Below are positions 36,501 to 48,500 of a stretch of 64,000 bases of DNA, piece after piece. The stretch spans positions 47,402,136-47,466,135 of the forward strand of contig OY759220.1 in the NCBI GenBank assembly GCA_963662175.1. The letters are read 5' to 3'. Each line of letters opens with the position of its first letter. Position 1 is the first letter of the stretch. Under the pieces are notes generated by a model. That model was not told where the DNA came from. It saw only the letters and a program-made list of their open reading frames with translations, and searched no databases. A program made the translations under genes and the position numbers. Source of the DNA: Aradus depressus. Taxonomy: Eukaryota > Arthropoda > Insecta > Hemiptera > Aradidae.

Positions 36501-39500
36501 GGGGTATGGGGAGGGCAAGCATATACCTAAATGGTAGTTTCAAAAGAAATATTTAAAAATTGGCTGTGACCCTTCTGGACGGGAGGGGCGGGGGTGCATT
36601 AATGCTGAATGAATCTCACATGGAGCTTTCTTAAAGATGGGATATAGCCCTAATTTTAATAGGGTGGGTTTCCTAAGCATGTATTACCTTGAAGGTGCAC
36701 CGTTGCACGGTAAATAATAGCTCTCACCAGCGTTCTTAAGCACAAAATACCTAGGGCATCCGCTGTTGCAAGGCACATACTAGCTGCGGTGCCCTGCGTT
36801 CCTAACTACGTACTATCTGTGTTGCCCAGCGGTCCTAAGAACTTAATAGCTGGTTGCACGGAGTTGCAAGGCGCATACTATCTAAGGTGTCCGGCGTTTT
36901 TAAGTAGGAACTTGCTGTGGTTCCAAGTAAAAAAAAAATCCAGTCCAATAGCTTTTGACAGAACGACGTCTGTCGGGTCAGCTAGTTTTTAATAAAAACA
37001 ATTCTATTATATGTTTTAAAAGCGTAAACGTTTTACTTAATAAGGAGAGTGTACTTGAATACCTGAGCTATAGTGATAAAGTCAGGTTCAAAGGCGACAC
37101 AATGTCCGCACCAAGGAGCATAGAAGTCAATAAGCCAGGCGGAAGGACCTTCCGGGAGGCTGGAGAAGGAGTCAGGGTTGAGTTCGACCACGGAAGACGG
37201 CAGGAACGAGAAGAGCCATCTCCGGAGGGACTGCACATCTCTCTGATAGCCGGAGAACACCCTGGACAGCAGTAACAGATTAATGTCCGATTACATTTTT
37301 TGCGTTCTGTGTTGATATAGTGGAAATACTAATGAATAAAATAAAATGATAGATAAAACACTTTTTTTTGAACACTTATATTGTCTAATTCCACAAATAG
37401 GTACTCTTAGGTTGATATAAATATGTATGCCTGCCAAATATCTGAATTATTGTTGAACATTGTGCTGACGATGGCGTAAGCCGAAACCGGTACACATTTA
37501 AGTATATGTTTGTGGAATTAGACAATATAAGTGTTCAAAAAAAAGTGTTTTATCTATCATTTTATTTTAAGCAACAGATTAGGTTAAACTATATTGAAAA
37601 TTCTAGGAAAAATGCACTACTGCTCAATTGGCAACGTTTCCATACACTTTATATCATTAGAATACAGAGGCCCCCATTCATAGGGACAGTATCCCGATAT
37701 CGTAAGTTAATATTGGAACCGTGGAGGAGAACAGAACGTTTTGTGTGTGTTCTTGAGCCAGTTGAAGCAAATACAGCGACACTGTAGGAGAAACACTGTT
37801 ATAATATAATAAATAAACCATTTATTAAATGCATGCAATTAAGTATAAATCCTAATATTAAATTTCCTAAAATTGAAATTTTAGGAGATTTATTAGATAG
37901 ATATTAAAAAGATGAGACAATTATTCGGGTAATTGATATTATAATTTTTCATAATTACAATTTTTCCATTAATTTTTACTTCGACTGTAAATTTTCAATT
38001 AATTAGAAAATAAAAAAAGTAGATTTTCAGGCCGCAGGTTTTGAAAGGAAGAGTGGAAACTTATTTGGTTAGAAACTTACTGAGTGGGGGCTGGTCCCAC
38101 CGCCTGGTAGGGATGGACCTCGATGTGGGGGTAGCTCCTCACCCCTCGCTCTCTGCACAATTCCATCTCCACTTCACAGTTCACCTCAGCAATATGCACC
38201 CTCTCCATCTCCGACATCAGCTGATCAACAGTAAACAATAAAACAATTTTAGAAGGTTCCTTAAAATTGTATTCTATGGTACTAAGTTCAAAATTTCAAT
38301 TATTCATCAAAAGCAAAAGCCTCGATATGAGATCTTCTTCACTTACGTTCCTCCTCCTATTGAATTCTTTCAAGGCAAAATTGTATTTTACATTAATGAG
38401 TAAATAGATGAAGAGGGCGCCGGTAGCTCAGTGGTATGCGTGCTTGACTTCTGAGCTCAAGGTCGTGGGTTCGTAACCCGACCGAGGCCCTTAGTTTATT
38501 TTATCTGGGAGGTAAAATAAACTTAAGCACGCCGTCCTTCGGATGGGACGTTAAGCGATGGTCCCGAGCCTATACGATGTCAGGTACTCGTTAAAGACCC
38601 CTACCCTAGGTGAATAGAAATTTAGGGTAGGCAAAATTTAGGACTCCCACAGTAGAGTCGGGCTCATGTCCATCAGAGTGACGAAAGAGCGCTTTGGTAG
38701 TAGGCGATATGACCTCGTTGTTAAAGCCCGGGTATGAGTCATAAAACCTAACCTAACCTAGGTGAAGATTAGCTCCAGGATGTGTTATTATGTGTAAACA
38801 CTATCTAAAACAACATTTCGAATGACATTTATACTTCTTCAGGGTCTGAATAGAAGTCAAAAAACATAAGCTCAAATAATCAAGTGACTTTCCATGAAAA
38901 AAAGTAGGACATTTCAGCCAAAAAACAGGACTTTTCAACGCTGTATCCCGAATGCTATAGGTATACATTTTTTGTTCTTATTAGTATGTCATAATTATGA
39001 GAATTATAAATGGTATAAGGATTGATATCTTCAAACTGTTAAATATAATTTAATTACATATTTATATATTATTAGCAGGTGTTGTGCGGGATAACCTTGC
39101 GTTGTTTTACATCATCTGAAGTTGATTACGTGCGGTATCCGGACAAAGAATAAAAAGGTTATGAGTTGAAGTTAAGTTTGTTCTTCATAGCAGTGTTGAA
39201 CTGCATCTAAAACAACATTTCGAATATGACATTTATACTTCTTCAGGGTCTGAATAGAAGTCAAAAAACATAAGCTCAAATAATCAAGTGACTTTCCATG
39301 AAAAAAAGTAGGACATTTCAGCCAAAAAACAGGACTTTTCAACGCTGTATCCCGAATGCTATAGGTATACATTTTTTGTTCTTATTAGTATGTCATAATT
39401 ATGAGAATTATAAATGGTATAAGGATTGATATCTTCAAACTGTTAAATATAATTTAATTACATATTTATATATTATTAGCAGGTGTTGTGCAGGATAACC

Positions 39501-42500
39501 TTGCGTTGTTTTACATCATCTGAAGTTGATTACGTGCGGTATCCGGACAAAGAATAAAAAGGTTATGAGTTGAAGTTAAGTTTGTTCTTCATAGCAGTGT
39601 TGAACTGCATCTAAAACAACATTTCGAATATGACATTTATACTTCTTCAGGGTCTGAATAGAAGTCAAAAAACATAAGCTCAAAGCAGTGTTGAATTCGA
39701 ATACTTATTTAATCGTATTAGAAGAAAATTGAGAAGGGGATACAGTGATGCGAAAGACGGTAAGTAGCGGTGCCTGGTGTTGAAGTTAAGAGTAAGTTAG
39801 TTATTAAGACCCATGCCCGGGTTTTAGCTACAAGGTCATATCGTCTATTACCAGAGCGCTCTTTCGTCGCTCTGGTAGACATGAGCTCGACCCTATAGTG
39901 GGAGACCTACATTTTGCGTACCCAGGTTCATTCACCTAGGGTGGGGTTCTTAGCGAGTACCTGACCGGGTTTTAAACGCGTGATCTTAAGCTCAGTAGGT
40001 AAAAACATTACCTCTGACAACGGCATACTCTTTTTTAATGTTAAGATTTTCAACAGCAGGTTAACTCAAACTGTTTTATAAAATTAATTAATTAATTATG
40101 TTTTCTTCTAATTAATTCGACACAAGGGCTCCTAAATCCTCATACTAAATTTTGTGACGAAAAACTCATTACATCGGCAGTTTTGGAGTTTTCGAGTTGA
40201 GTCCCCTCTCATCGAACCCCCTCCCTCCAGCCGATATCGCTGAAAATCGATAGGTGTTGTCTTACCTATATAAAATTTCGTGTCGAAACATTCATTCTAT
40301 GTGCAGTTATTAGATTTTTATATTAAGCCTCCTCCCTAATACGCTCCTTCTTTTTGGTCGATTTGGTTGAGAAACATAAGGTAACGTCGTTGTTAGAGAG
40401 TTCTGCATTCACGTGCTGATACATTCATTATATCGGGATTTATCGTGTTCACAGACACACACACACAGAATTTGGTTTTTAATTCCGTTGAAAACTCCGT
40501 ATCGAATTTTTGACCGATTACATAACTTCCCCTATACTTCGTGTAGTTGGGGAACTAAAAGCTGTTTTTTCAATATTCCTAGCTGGTGGCTCGAACCAAA
40601 CAAAGTACCAAGTATTTAATATGCGGTAGCGACCTGTAAAACCGGATAAGATGTAATACAATTTCACCAATACTCTCCCTCCTCAATCAAACTCGCGTTT
40701 TCTCATTATATAATAGTCACAACTTTCCCGAGTTGAGAAGATTACAAGAACGTAAGCCAGGGATTACTGTACTTTTGAAATAAGACCTCTTCAGATAATG
40801 AAAATATAATACTTGCCTTTGCCAGTTTCCTAAAGTGCGGGGCGAGTTGCTGACAAGGACCACACCATGGCATGAAGTAGCCCACCATCCAGACAGTGCC
40901 CTCAGTCTTCTTACCGACAGTCTCGTAGAACGAATCATAGCTCAGCTCCATCACTGGCAACACACAAAAATAAGTAAATAGATAACCACTTCACCCAGCC
41001 CCTCGGCAAACAAGGTTAATTTGATTCAACTATTCGCATTACAGACATGAACACAATCTTCATTAACTGATTGTTTAGAATGAAAAGCTCACGTTAATAC
41101 TCACGTAAAACCCTCAGTAAGTGTTAAAAGGTTTTTTTGTTGCCCCCAACTCTGTTCAACATTGCAATTAATTTATAAATTCAAATTAAATGGGTGCATT
41201 ATCGAATATATGTACTTTAGAAGAGGGACGAGAGTGAATGGTTACCATAAGACCGAAGTATATCCTGGAGAAACTCGACGATACTGGCTGCGGACTGGCC
41301 TCTGAAACTCTGCGGTCGGCGGGTGGCGTTGAAGAGCATCGTGGTAGGATAGGCCCGCACGTTCTGGCCAGCGCAGAGCGACTGATGGACGGTGCAGTCC
41401 ACAGTGGCAAAACCAATCTGAGAGGGAGTGAAAGAGTGGGAGGCCTTCCTCAGCTGGGGCAGGAGCCGTAGGCAGGGGGGGCACCACGGGGCATAGAAGT
41501 CAACCAACCAGGCTCCTGTAAACCAACCATACAGATCACCTTCATAGTCCGGATTTCTTGCTTAGGTCAAAAGCGGCATATTAAGTTTTCTTTCTTTCTA
41601 GATATGTTCAAGGAGATGTTGAGTAATCAGAATCCATTTATAAGTTATAACATTTTGGAACCGGACAACTTGATAGATACCTAATTATATGAAAATTAAA
41701 CAGTTTGTACAGTTTTTCAAGAATACTTTTACTTACTTTTATGAAAAAAAAATGTTATCAAAATTAAAGAGCATACAATTCTCAAAAAAAGATTTTTTTT
41801 AGAAAGCCATCAACTTGGAGGAAATGCAACACAAACATATCTAGAAAACAAGATAGTAAGCACAACATTTTTGGGTGGTTGGCTTTCGCAGCTGAACAAT
41901 CAAAAGAATTTTAATCATTAGTCAAATTCAGTGAGATTGGAACAATTACATTTAAAAAAAATATATATATAATATGTCATATTCCACTTATTTTATTTAT
42001 CTTTTTAATGAAAGATCTCACTATTTAAAGCATGTTCAGAGCGACACGTGGGAAAGTGTGAAAATATGTGTTACCTCGGCCACGAATCTCCCTGAAGAAT
42101 TCTTCCTCTCCGACAGTCCTAAGATTGGTGGCAGCGGCAGCCTCTCTGGCGAATCCAGCCACTCCCAGGGCAGTTTCGCTCCCGTGGTGGAACTCCCACC
42201 CACCTCCTGTCTGACCAACACACAACATACCACATCAAAGTTAGACTAGGATGAGTTGTCCTTTGGGCTGGCTGGCTTCCCCCTCCTCTTTCACCACTAC
42301 AGCCAATCAGCGGAAAGCACCGTCTGATTCGCCATCAGAACCAGAGGGCTGAAACTCAATGCTAAAAGTTGGCACTAGTTTTTTAGTTCAGGCTAAGTTC
42401 CATTGGGGCGTTGCAACTTGCTATAACGTTTTTACCATAAAGGTTGTATGGAGCAGGTCTACAACGTCAAGCAATCGCAGATTAATATACATCATTAATA

Positions 42501-45500
42501 CAAAACTTTAGGTCCATTCTCAGTGTCGGGTCTAACTCATAATAAATCTATTTTACCCAATAACCAAGAATCAGTGGTGAATGACGAAAGAAGAAACAAA
42601 TATGATATTAATAATTTCTTCTTTCAATATTCAACATATTGTTATGCATATTGCTTTAGATCAAAAAATATAATAAAAATAAACAAAAATTAAAATAAAT
42701 ATTAGTGCAAATACATTACCTTGAAAACCCCGAAGAGGGGATAGCGAGAAATAGAAAGATCTTGGCAAATATTGACGTAACGGCCACAGTTGACTCTTCC
42801 TTTTGAAAAAAAAACGTATAATGAATAAATAAACTAAAAATTCAATCAATAATAACATGTGAGCCCACATTCACAATGAAGAACGTTAAATTGTATTTCA
42901 CATAATATAATATTCATTAGTATCCAAAAAATAGAAATGGCTCCAATGGTCCACTAAACTAACATTCTGTTAGTCCGTCATTCTGGGGTTCAGAAGCCAT
43001 TCTCAGTGCATTTAACTCAAATAATTAAATCTTAATTTAACCCTTTTAACCTTAAAATTTACATTTTGCTCTTACAGTTGTCTTTTTGTTTATATTATAA
43101 ATTAAATTTATCTCAATTTATTATTTAAATTACAGCAAAAAACATTGAAGTAGCAAATACTATTTTTGTACACTAACGCATCTAACTGCATGTTTCTTTT
43201 TAAATTCTTATTTTAATACTCACTCATTTACGCGCCAATATATGTTTGCAATCTGTGTTGTTATAGTGGAAAAACATATATGCAATAGCAAAGAACTTGT
43301 TTGTCATTCGTACTCATTTTGTCTAATTTAGAAATATATTTGGGATTTTTGTTTTTATTTATTTTTACTGAGGTATTTAATACTATTTATTCTTGTAAAA
43401 GTAAAGATCTATTTCTGTAAATGAATGAAAAATAAAAACAACTAAGAATCAAAGTTAAAACCTATAAAAGAGGTAACCCTAAAAAGACAAGCGAGGTGGC
43501 ACCAAAAGCAGTTTTGTCAGACCAAGCTTTTAAAATTCTCTTCTGGTAAAACCAAATAATTCAAATTTCCCCCAGATTTTTTCTTGGAAAAATTCCTAAT
43601 TATCTGTATATCAAAGAAATATACATATTTTATACTGATTTTATTATATTAATACAAAAATATAAATATTCATAACATTACTTACTATTGAAACAATGGA
43701 TAATGAGAAATGACAACATTTCAACTGTTGAGAGCCGTAAGAAACAAGTGTTCTTGAGGCAGGTAATAAAATGATAAAGGAACACGGCAACGCGCTCACA
43801 CGAGTTCTTGGGGCTTTTTATAGTTCGACACCTAGGGGTATACCTGTCTCTGTTATACCGAGTGTCTTAGATAAACGAACACGGCAACGCGCTCACACGA
43901 GTTTAGGGCTTTTTATAGTTGGACACCTAGGGGTATACCTGTCTCTGTTATACCGAGTGTCTTAGATAAACGAACACGGCAACGCGATCACACGAGTTCT
44001 TAGGGCTTTTTATAGTTCGACACCTAGGGGTATACCTGTCTCTGTTATACCGAGTGTCTTAGATAAACGAACACGGCAACGCGCTCACACGAGTTCTTAG
44101 GGCTTTTTATAGTTCGACACCTAGGGGTATACCTGTCTCTGTTATACCGAGTGTCTTAGATAAACGAACACGGCAACGCGCTCACACGAGTTTAGGGCTT
44201 TTTATAGTTGGACACCTAGGGGTATACCTGTCTCTGTTATACCGAGTGTCTTAGATAAACGAACACGGCAACGCGCTCACACGAGTTCTTAGGGCTTTTT
44301 ATAGTTCGACACCTAGGGGTATACCTGTCTCTGTTATACCGAGTGTCTTAGATAAACGAACACGGCAACGCGCTCACACGAGTTCTTAGGGCTTTTTATA
44401 GTTGGACACCTAGGGGTATACCTGTCTCTGTTATACCGAGTGTCTTAGATAAACGAACACGGCAACGCGCTCACACGAGTTTAGGGCTTTTTATAGTTGG
44501 ACACCTAGGGGTATACCTGTCTCTGTTATACCGAGTGTCTTAGATAAACGAACACGGCAACGCGCTCACACGAGTTCTTAGGGCTTTTTATAGTTGGACA
44601 CCTAGGGGTATACCTGTCTCTGTTATACCGAGTGTCTTAGATAAACGAACACGGCAACGCGCTCACACGAGTTCTTAGGGCTTTTTATAGTTGGACACCT
44701 AGGGGTATACCTGTCTCTGTTATACCGAGTGTCTTAGATAAACGAACACGGCAACGCGCTCACACGAGTTCTTAGGGCTTTTTATAGTTCGACACCTAGG
44801 GGTATACCTGTCTCTGTTATACCGAGTGTCTTAGATAAAATGACAATCGTAAATATCTCGTCAGGCAAAGAAAATCAAGAGAAATTCCAGAGCTTATAAA
44901 TACATGTCAATTTTTAAGATGAAATACGACCTTGGTCATCGATATTAAATAAAAACATGTTCGACTTTCCAATTCCAATTTGCGCTTACTGATATCACTT
45001 TAGGCTACAAAATCATTAAATTTTGATTAGAAAAAAAAAAAAAACTAACTAACTGGATGTTATTTCTAAAATGCCTCCCCTTCTTCTTAGACACACAGAA
45101 GTGAATTCCCAAGCTGGCAAATTTTCAATGATCTCGAAATAAATTGATTGACAAGCCAACAGTATTTTATTTCTAAGGTTTTCAGGGGAATTCAGATGAG
45201 TTGCTCTTTCAGAGTTCTCCAAATGAAAAAATCTTGTGGCCTTAAATCGGGTGGAGACGAGGCCAATCTAGAGACCCACTTCCACCAATCCAACTGCTAG
45301 AAAAGATATCTTTTGTTTCTCTCCTTGAAGAGAGGGCAACATGTGGAGAGCAGCCATCGAGTCCCACATAGAATGACACAATTGCGATGTCTTGGGGAAG
45401 CGCATCCTAAATGTTGAGAGTGTGTCTGAGAAGGAAGCATTTAAAAAAACAATATCCGCTTGGTTAGTGTCTTTTTTTCTCTCTTACCATCCCTTAATTT

Positions 45501-48500
45501 GATTACAATTTTTATGGTTATGTAATTATACTCATATTGACTAGAAAGTGCCTATTGAGCAAGGACATTGAGATAAAATAATCAAAACCAATAATTAAAT
45601 ACGATAAACCAAATAAACCGACAATTCAGGTTTGGGAGCGGATAACGCGGCTATTACTTGACAGAAATGAAATGAAAGGGGTTGACTTTATGTTGAAGCC
45701 CTCTTTCAAAATTCAGGATGAAAAAACACATAATGAAAGCCGAAATGTTTCCTTTAGAATATCGACGACCAACGTCATATTTCAATTTACAAATTGACAT
45801 ATTTATAAACTAGAAGCCAGGAGAAAAATTCTTTTAATCTGGAATTTTTCTCGATTTTCTTTCCATGATGAGATATTAGCGACTGTAATTTTTCTGGGAC
45901 ACCCGGTATATAACTTGCTGTGTACTTCCAACTCGAAACGAAGATGGGTGAGTACGTCATCTGCTGATAACAAAGTTCGAGTACAAGTTAACTTAAGGCG
46001 ATCCGGTGGATACGTGTGGAGAGAGGCTTTGTCGTTGTTGTCGGATTTGACATTAGAGATTTTTTTGTCCTGACAACGGAGGATACGAACAGAATGTAAT
46101 GTGAGATTGGAAACGTCAAATGGCATATCAGCAATGTGGCGTAGTATAGAGAGGATTGTAATAATTGGATGTATTGTATATGCATATCGTTGCTTAAGCA
46201 GCAACACAGCATAACTCAATTTTTGCCCAAATTGAGTTATGCACATCGTTGGATTCGTATTTTCGCGGGAAACAAGCTCAGATTACTAGTTTCAATCTAC
46301 CGGCCACTAGGAACGTGAAAAATGTTAAAAAGACAACACCACACATCTCAACCCTACCTGCAAATAGCGCATAACAACACCATAAATACCAGCCTTTAAA
46401 ATTAAATTACTTTTGGTTTAAACAAATAATAAATATTTGACCAAATAAACATTGGATCACTCGTTGATAAAGTAAAATTACTACAATAATCATTAAAAAA
46501 AAAAAAGTTTGTCCTCTTTCCTGTAAACCTCTCAAAATTGAGAGACATGCCGTGTTGCTGCTTAAGCGACGATATTTGACTTTTTGTCCCCCCCCCCCCC
46601 CTCCCCCCCCCTCGCAATATATCGATACCGATATGTTCGGATGGAATTTATTAATTTAATTTTGTTGGCATGTGATAACAATGACTGTATTCCGATGAAT
46701 CATTGCAGTCGTCATGTGAGGTCTGTTCTTCTCAGTCTGATGTAGGTTGTCCAAGTAAAACGTCCGCCGGAATGTGGTTCTACACACCGGGCTGTGTCGG
46801 GTGCAGTCATGGACTGGTTGTGGATGTAAACAGGTGGACAAGTGTTGAGCTCTGTACAGATGTTATTCTACATTTATTGGCTTATCTGTAAATCGGTGTT
46901 TTGAGTCAGAGCCCCCATTGTGTAGTATCTGTCAAATATGGTATTACCAATCTTGAAGTTGGACAAAAGTGGAGGGAGCTTCTTCACTTCTTGGTCGAGA
47001 TCAGTTCCGGGTCCGAGGTGGAAGTAGATGAGCCAAGGGACGGTGGAGCCTAGATGAAGCTGCCTGGTGATGTCCTGAAACACATGTTAAAGTTGCTCTT
47101 AACTGAAGTGGACCAAGGCCGATAAAAATAACTTCAAGTGAAGTTAAGGTTCTACAGTTAATTCTGTGGCAACCAATATGAAGCTATAACAGCATGGATA
47201 ACAGATAATCTTTCGGAATATTGCTATTATTGGTTACTAGTAGGTTACCTGGGAGTCACCTTGCATTATACACTACTTGAACCTCATTACAAGCGAGATC
47301 CAGACAAAAAAGTTTATTCTCTCTCCCCCTCCCCTTCTCCTTGACACCCTCCGTCCCACTACCTTACTTCCCACCTCGCTACCACACGCCTTCTTCTCTC
47401 TCCCCTCCCCTTCTCCTTGACACCTTCCGTCCCACTACCTTACTTCCCACCTCGCTACCACACGCCTTCTTCTCTCTCCCCTCCCCTTCTCCTTGACACC
47501 TTCCGTCCCACTACCTTACTTCCCACCTCGCTACCACACGCCTTCTTCTCTCTCCCCTCCCCTTCTCCTTGACACCCTCCGTCCCACTACCTTACTTCCC
47601 ACCTCGCTACCACTCGCCTTCTTCTCTCTCCCCTCCCCTTCTCCTTGACACCCTCCGTCCCACTACCTTACTTCCCACCTCGCTACCACACGCCTTCTTC
47701 TCTCTCCCCTCCCCTTCTCCTTGACACCTTCCGTCCCACTACCTTACTTCCCACCTCGCTACCACACGCCTTCTTCTCTCTCCCCTCCCCTTCTCCTTGA
47801 CACCTTCCGTCCCACTACCTTACTTCCCACCTCGCTACCACACGCCTTCTTCTCTCTCCCCTCCCCTTCTCCTTGACACCCTCCGTCCCACTACCTTACT
47901 TCCCACCTCGCTACCACTCGCCTTCTTCTCTCTCCCCTCCCCTTCTCCTTGACACCCTCCGTCCCACTACCTTACTTCCCACCTCGCTACCACACGCCTT
48001 CTTCTCTCTCCCCTCCCCTTCTCCTTGACACCTTCCGTCCCACTACCTTACTTCCCACCTCGCTACCACACGCCTTCTTCTCTCTCCCCTCCCCTTCTCC
48101 TTGACACCCTCCGTCCCACTACCTTACTTCCCACCTCGCTACCACTCGCCTTCTTCTCTCTCCCCCTCCCCTACTACTTCGACCAAACAATCTATTTTAA
48201 AATATGGCAGCCACGCGCGAAAAAAGCTTTTAGTAATTCAATTCTTTCTGAAATTATTTTTTGATGAGTTCTAAGGAAAAAAAAATTAATTAACAACATT
48301 TGTGTAAAATGAACTGAGTTGACGCCATTTCAAGAAAGAAATAGATACAAACAAATGTATTCCATGATTTTTCATTTTTTTTTAGTATTTTCGAAAAACG
48401 TCATAAAAAATTTAGCTTAGGAGGAAATATGACTTTTCAAACGGTTAATTAAACCTTTTCGGTGAGTCGCCGAGCACGTATTCTGAAAGATCTCGATGTG

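Noticed and set aside
38413..38485. tRNA gene
   Set aside because: A and B boxes are clear, but the same head plus a shared 270-bp body occurs at seven places, so it is a tRNA-derived SINE.
40806..40816. GT donor four bases after AAG in ERdj5 exon 10
   Set aside because: It would put exon 11 out of frame with an early stop; the GC donor keeps the thioredoxin reading frame.
43775..44838. CRISPR-like array
   Set aside because: The whole 97-bp unit is conserved; there are no unique spacers, and the DNA is eukaryotic.
48025..48264. 79-codon open frame rich in Pro, Leu and Tyr
   Set aside because: It is a translation of the pyrimidine-rich 76-bp satellite.
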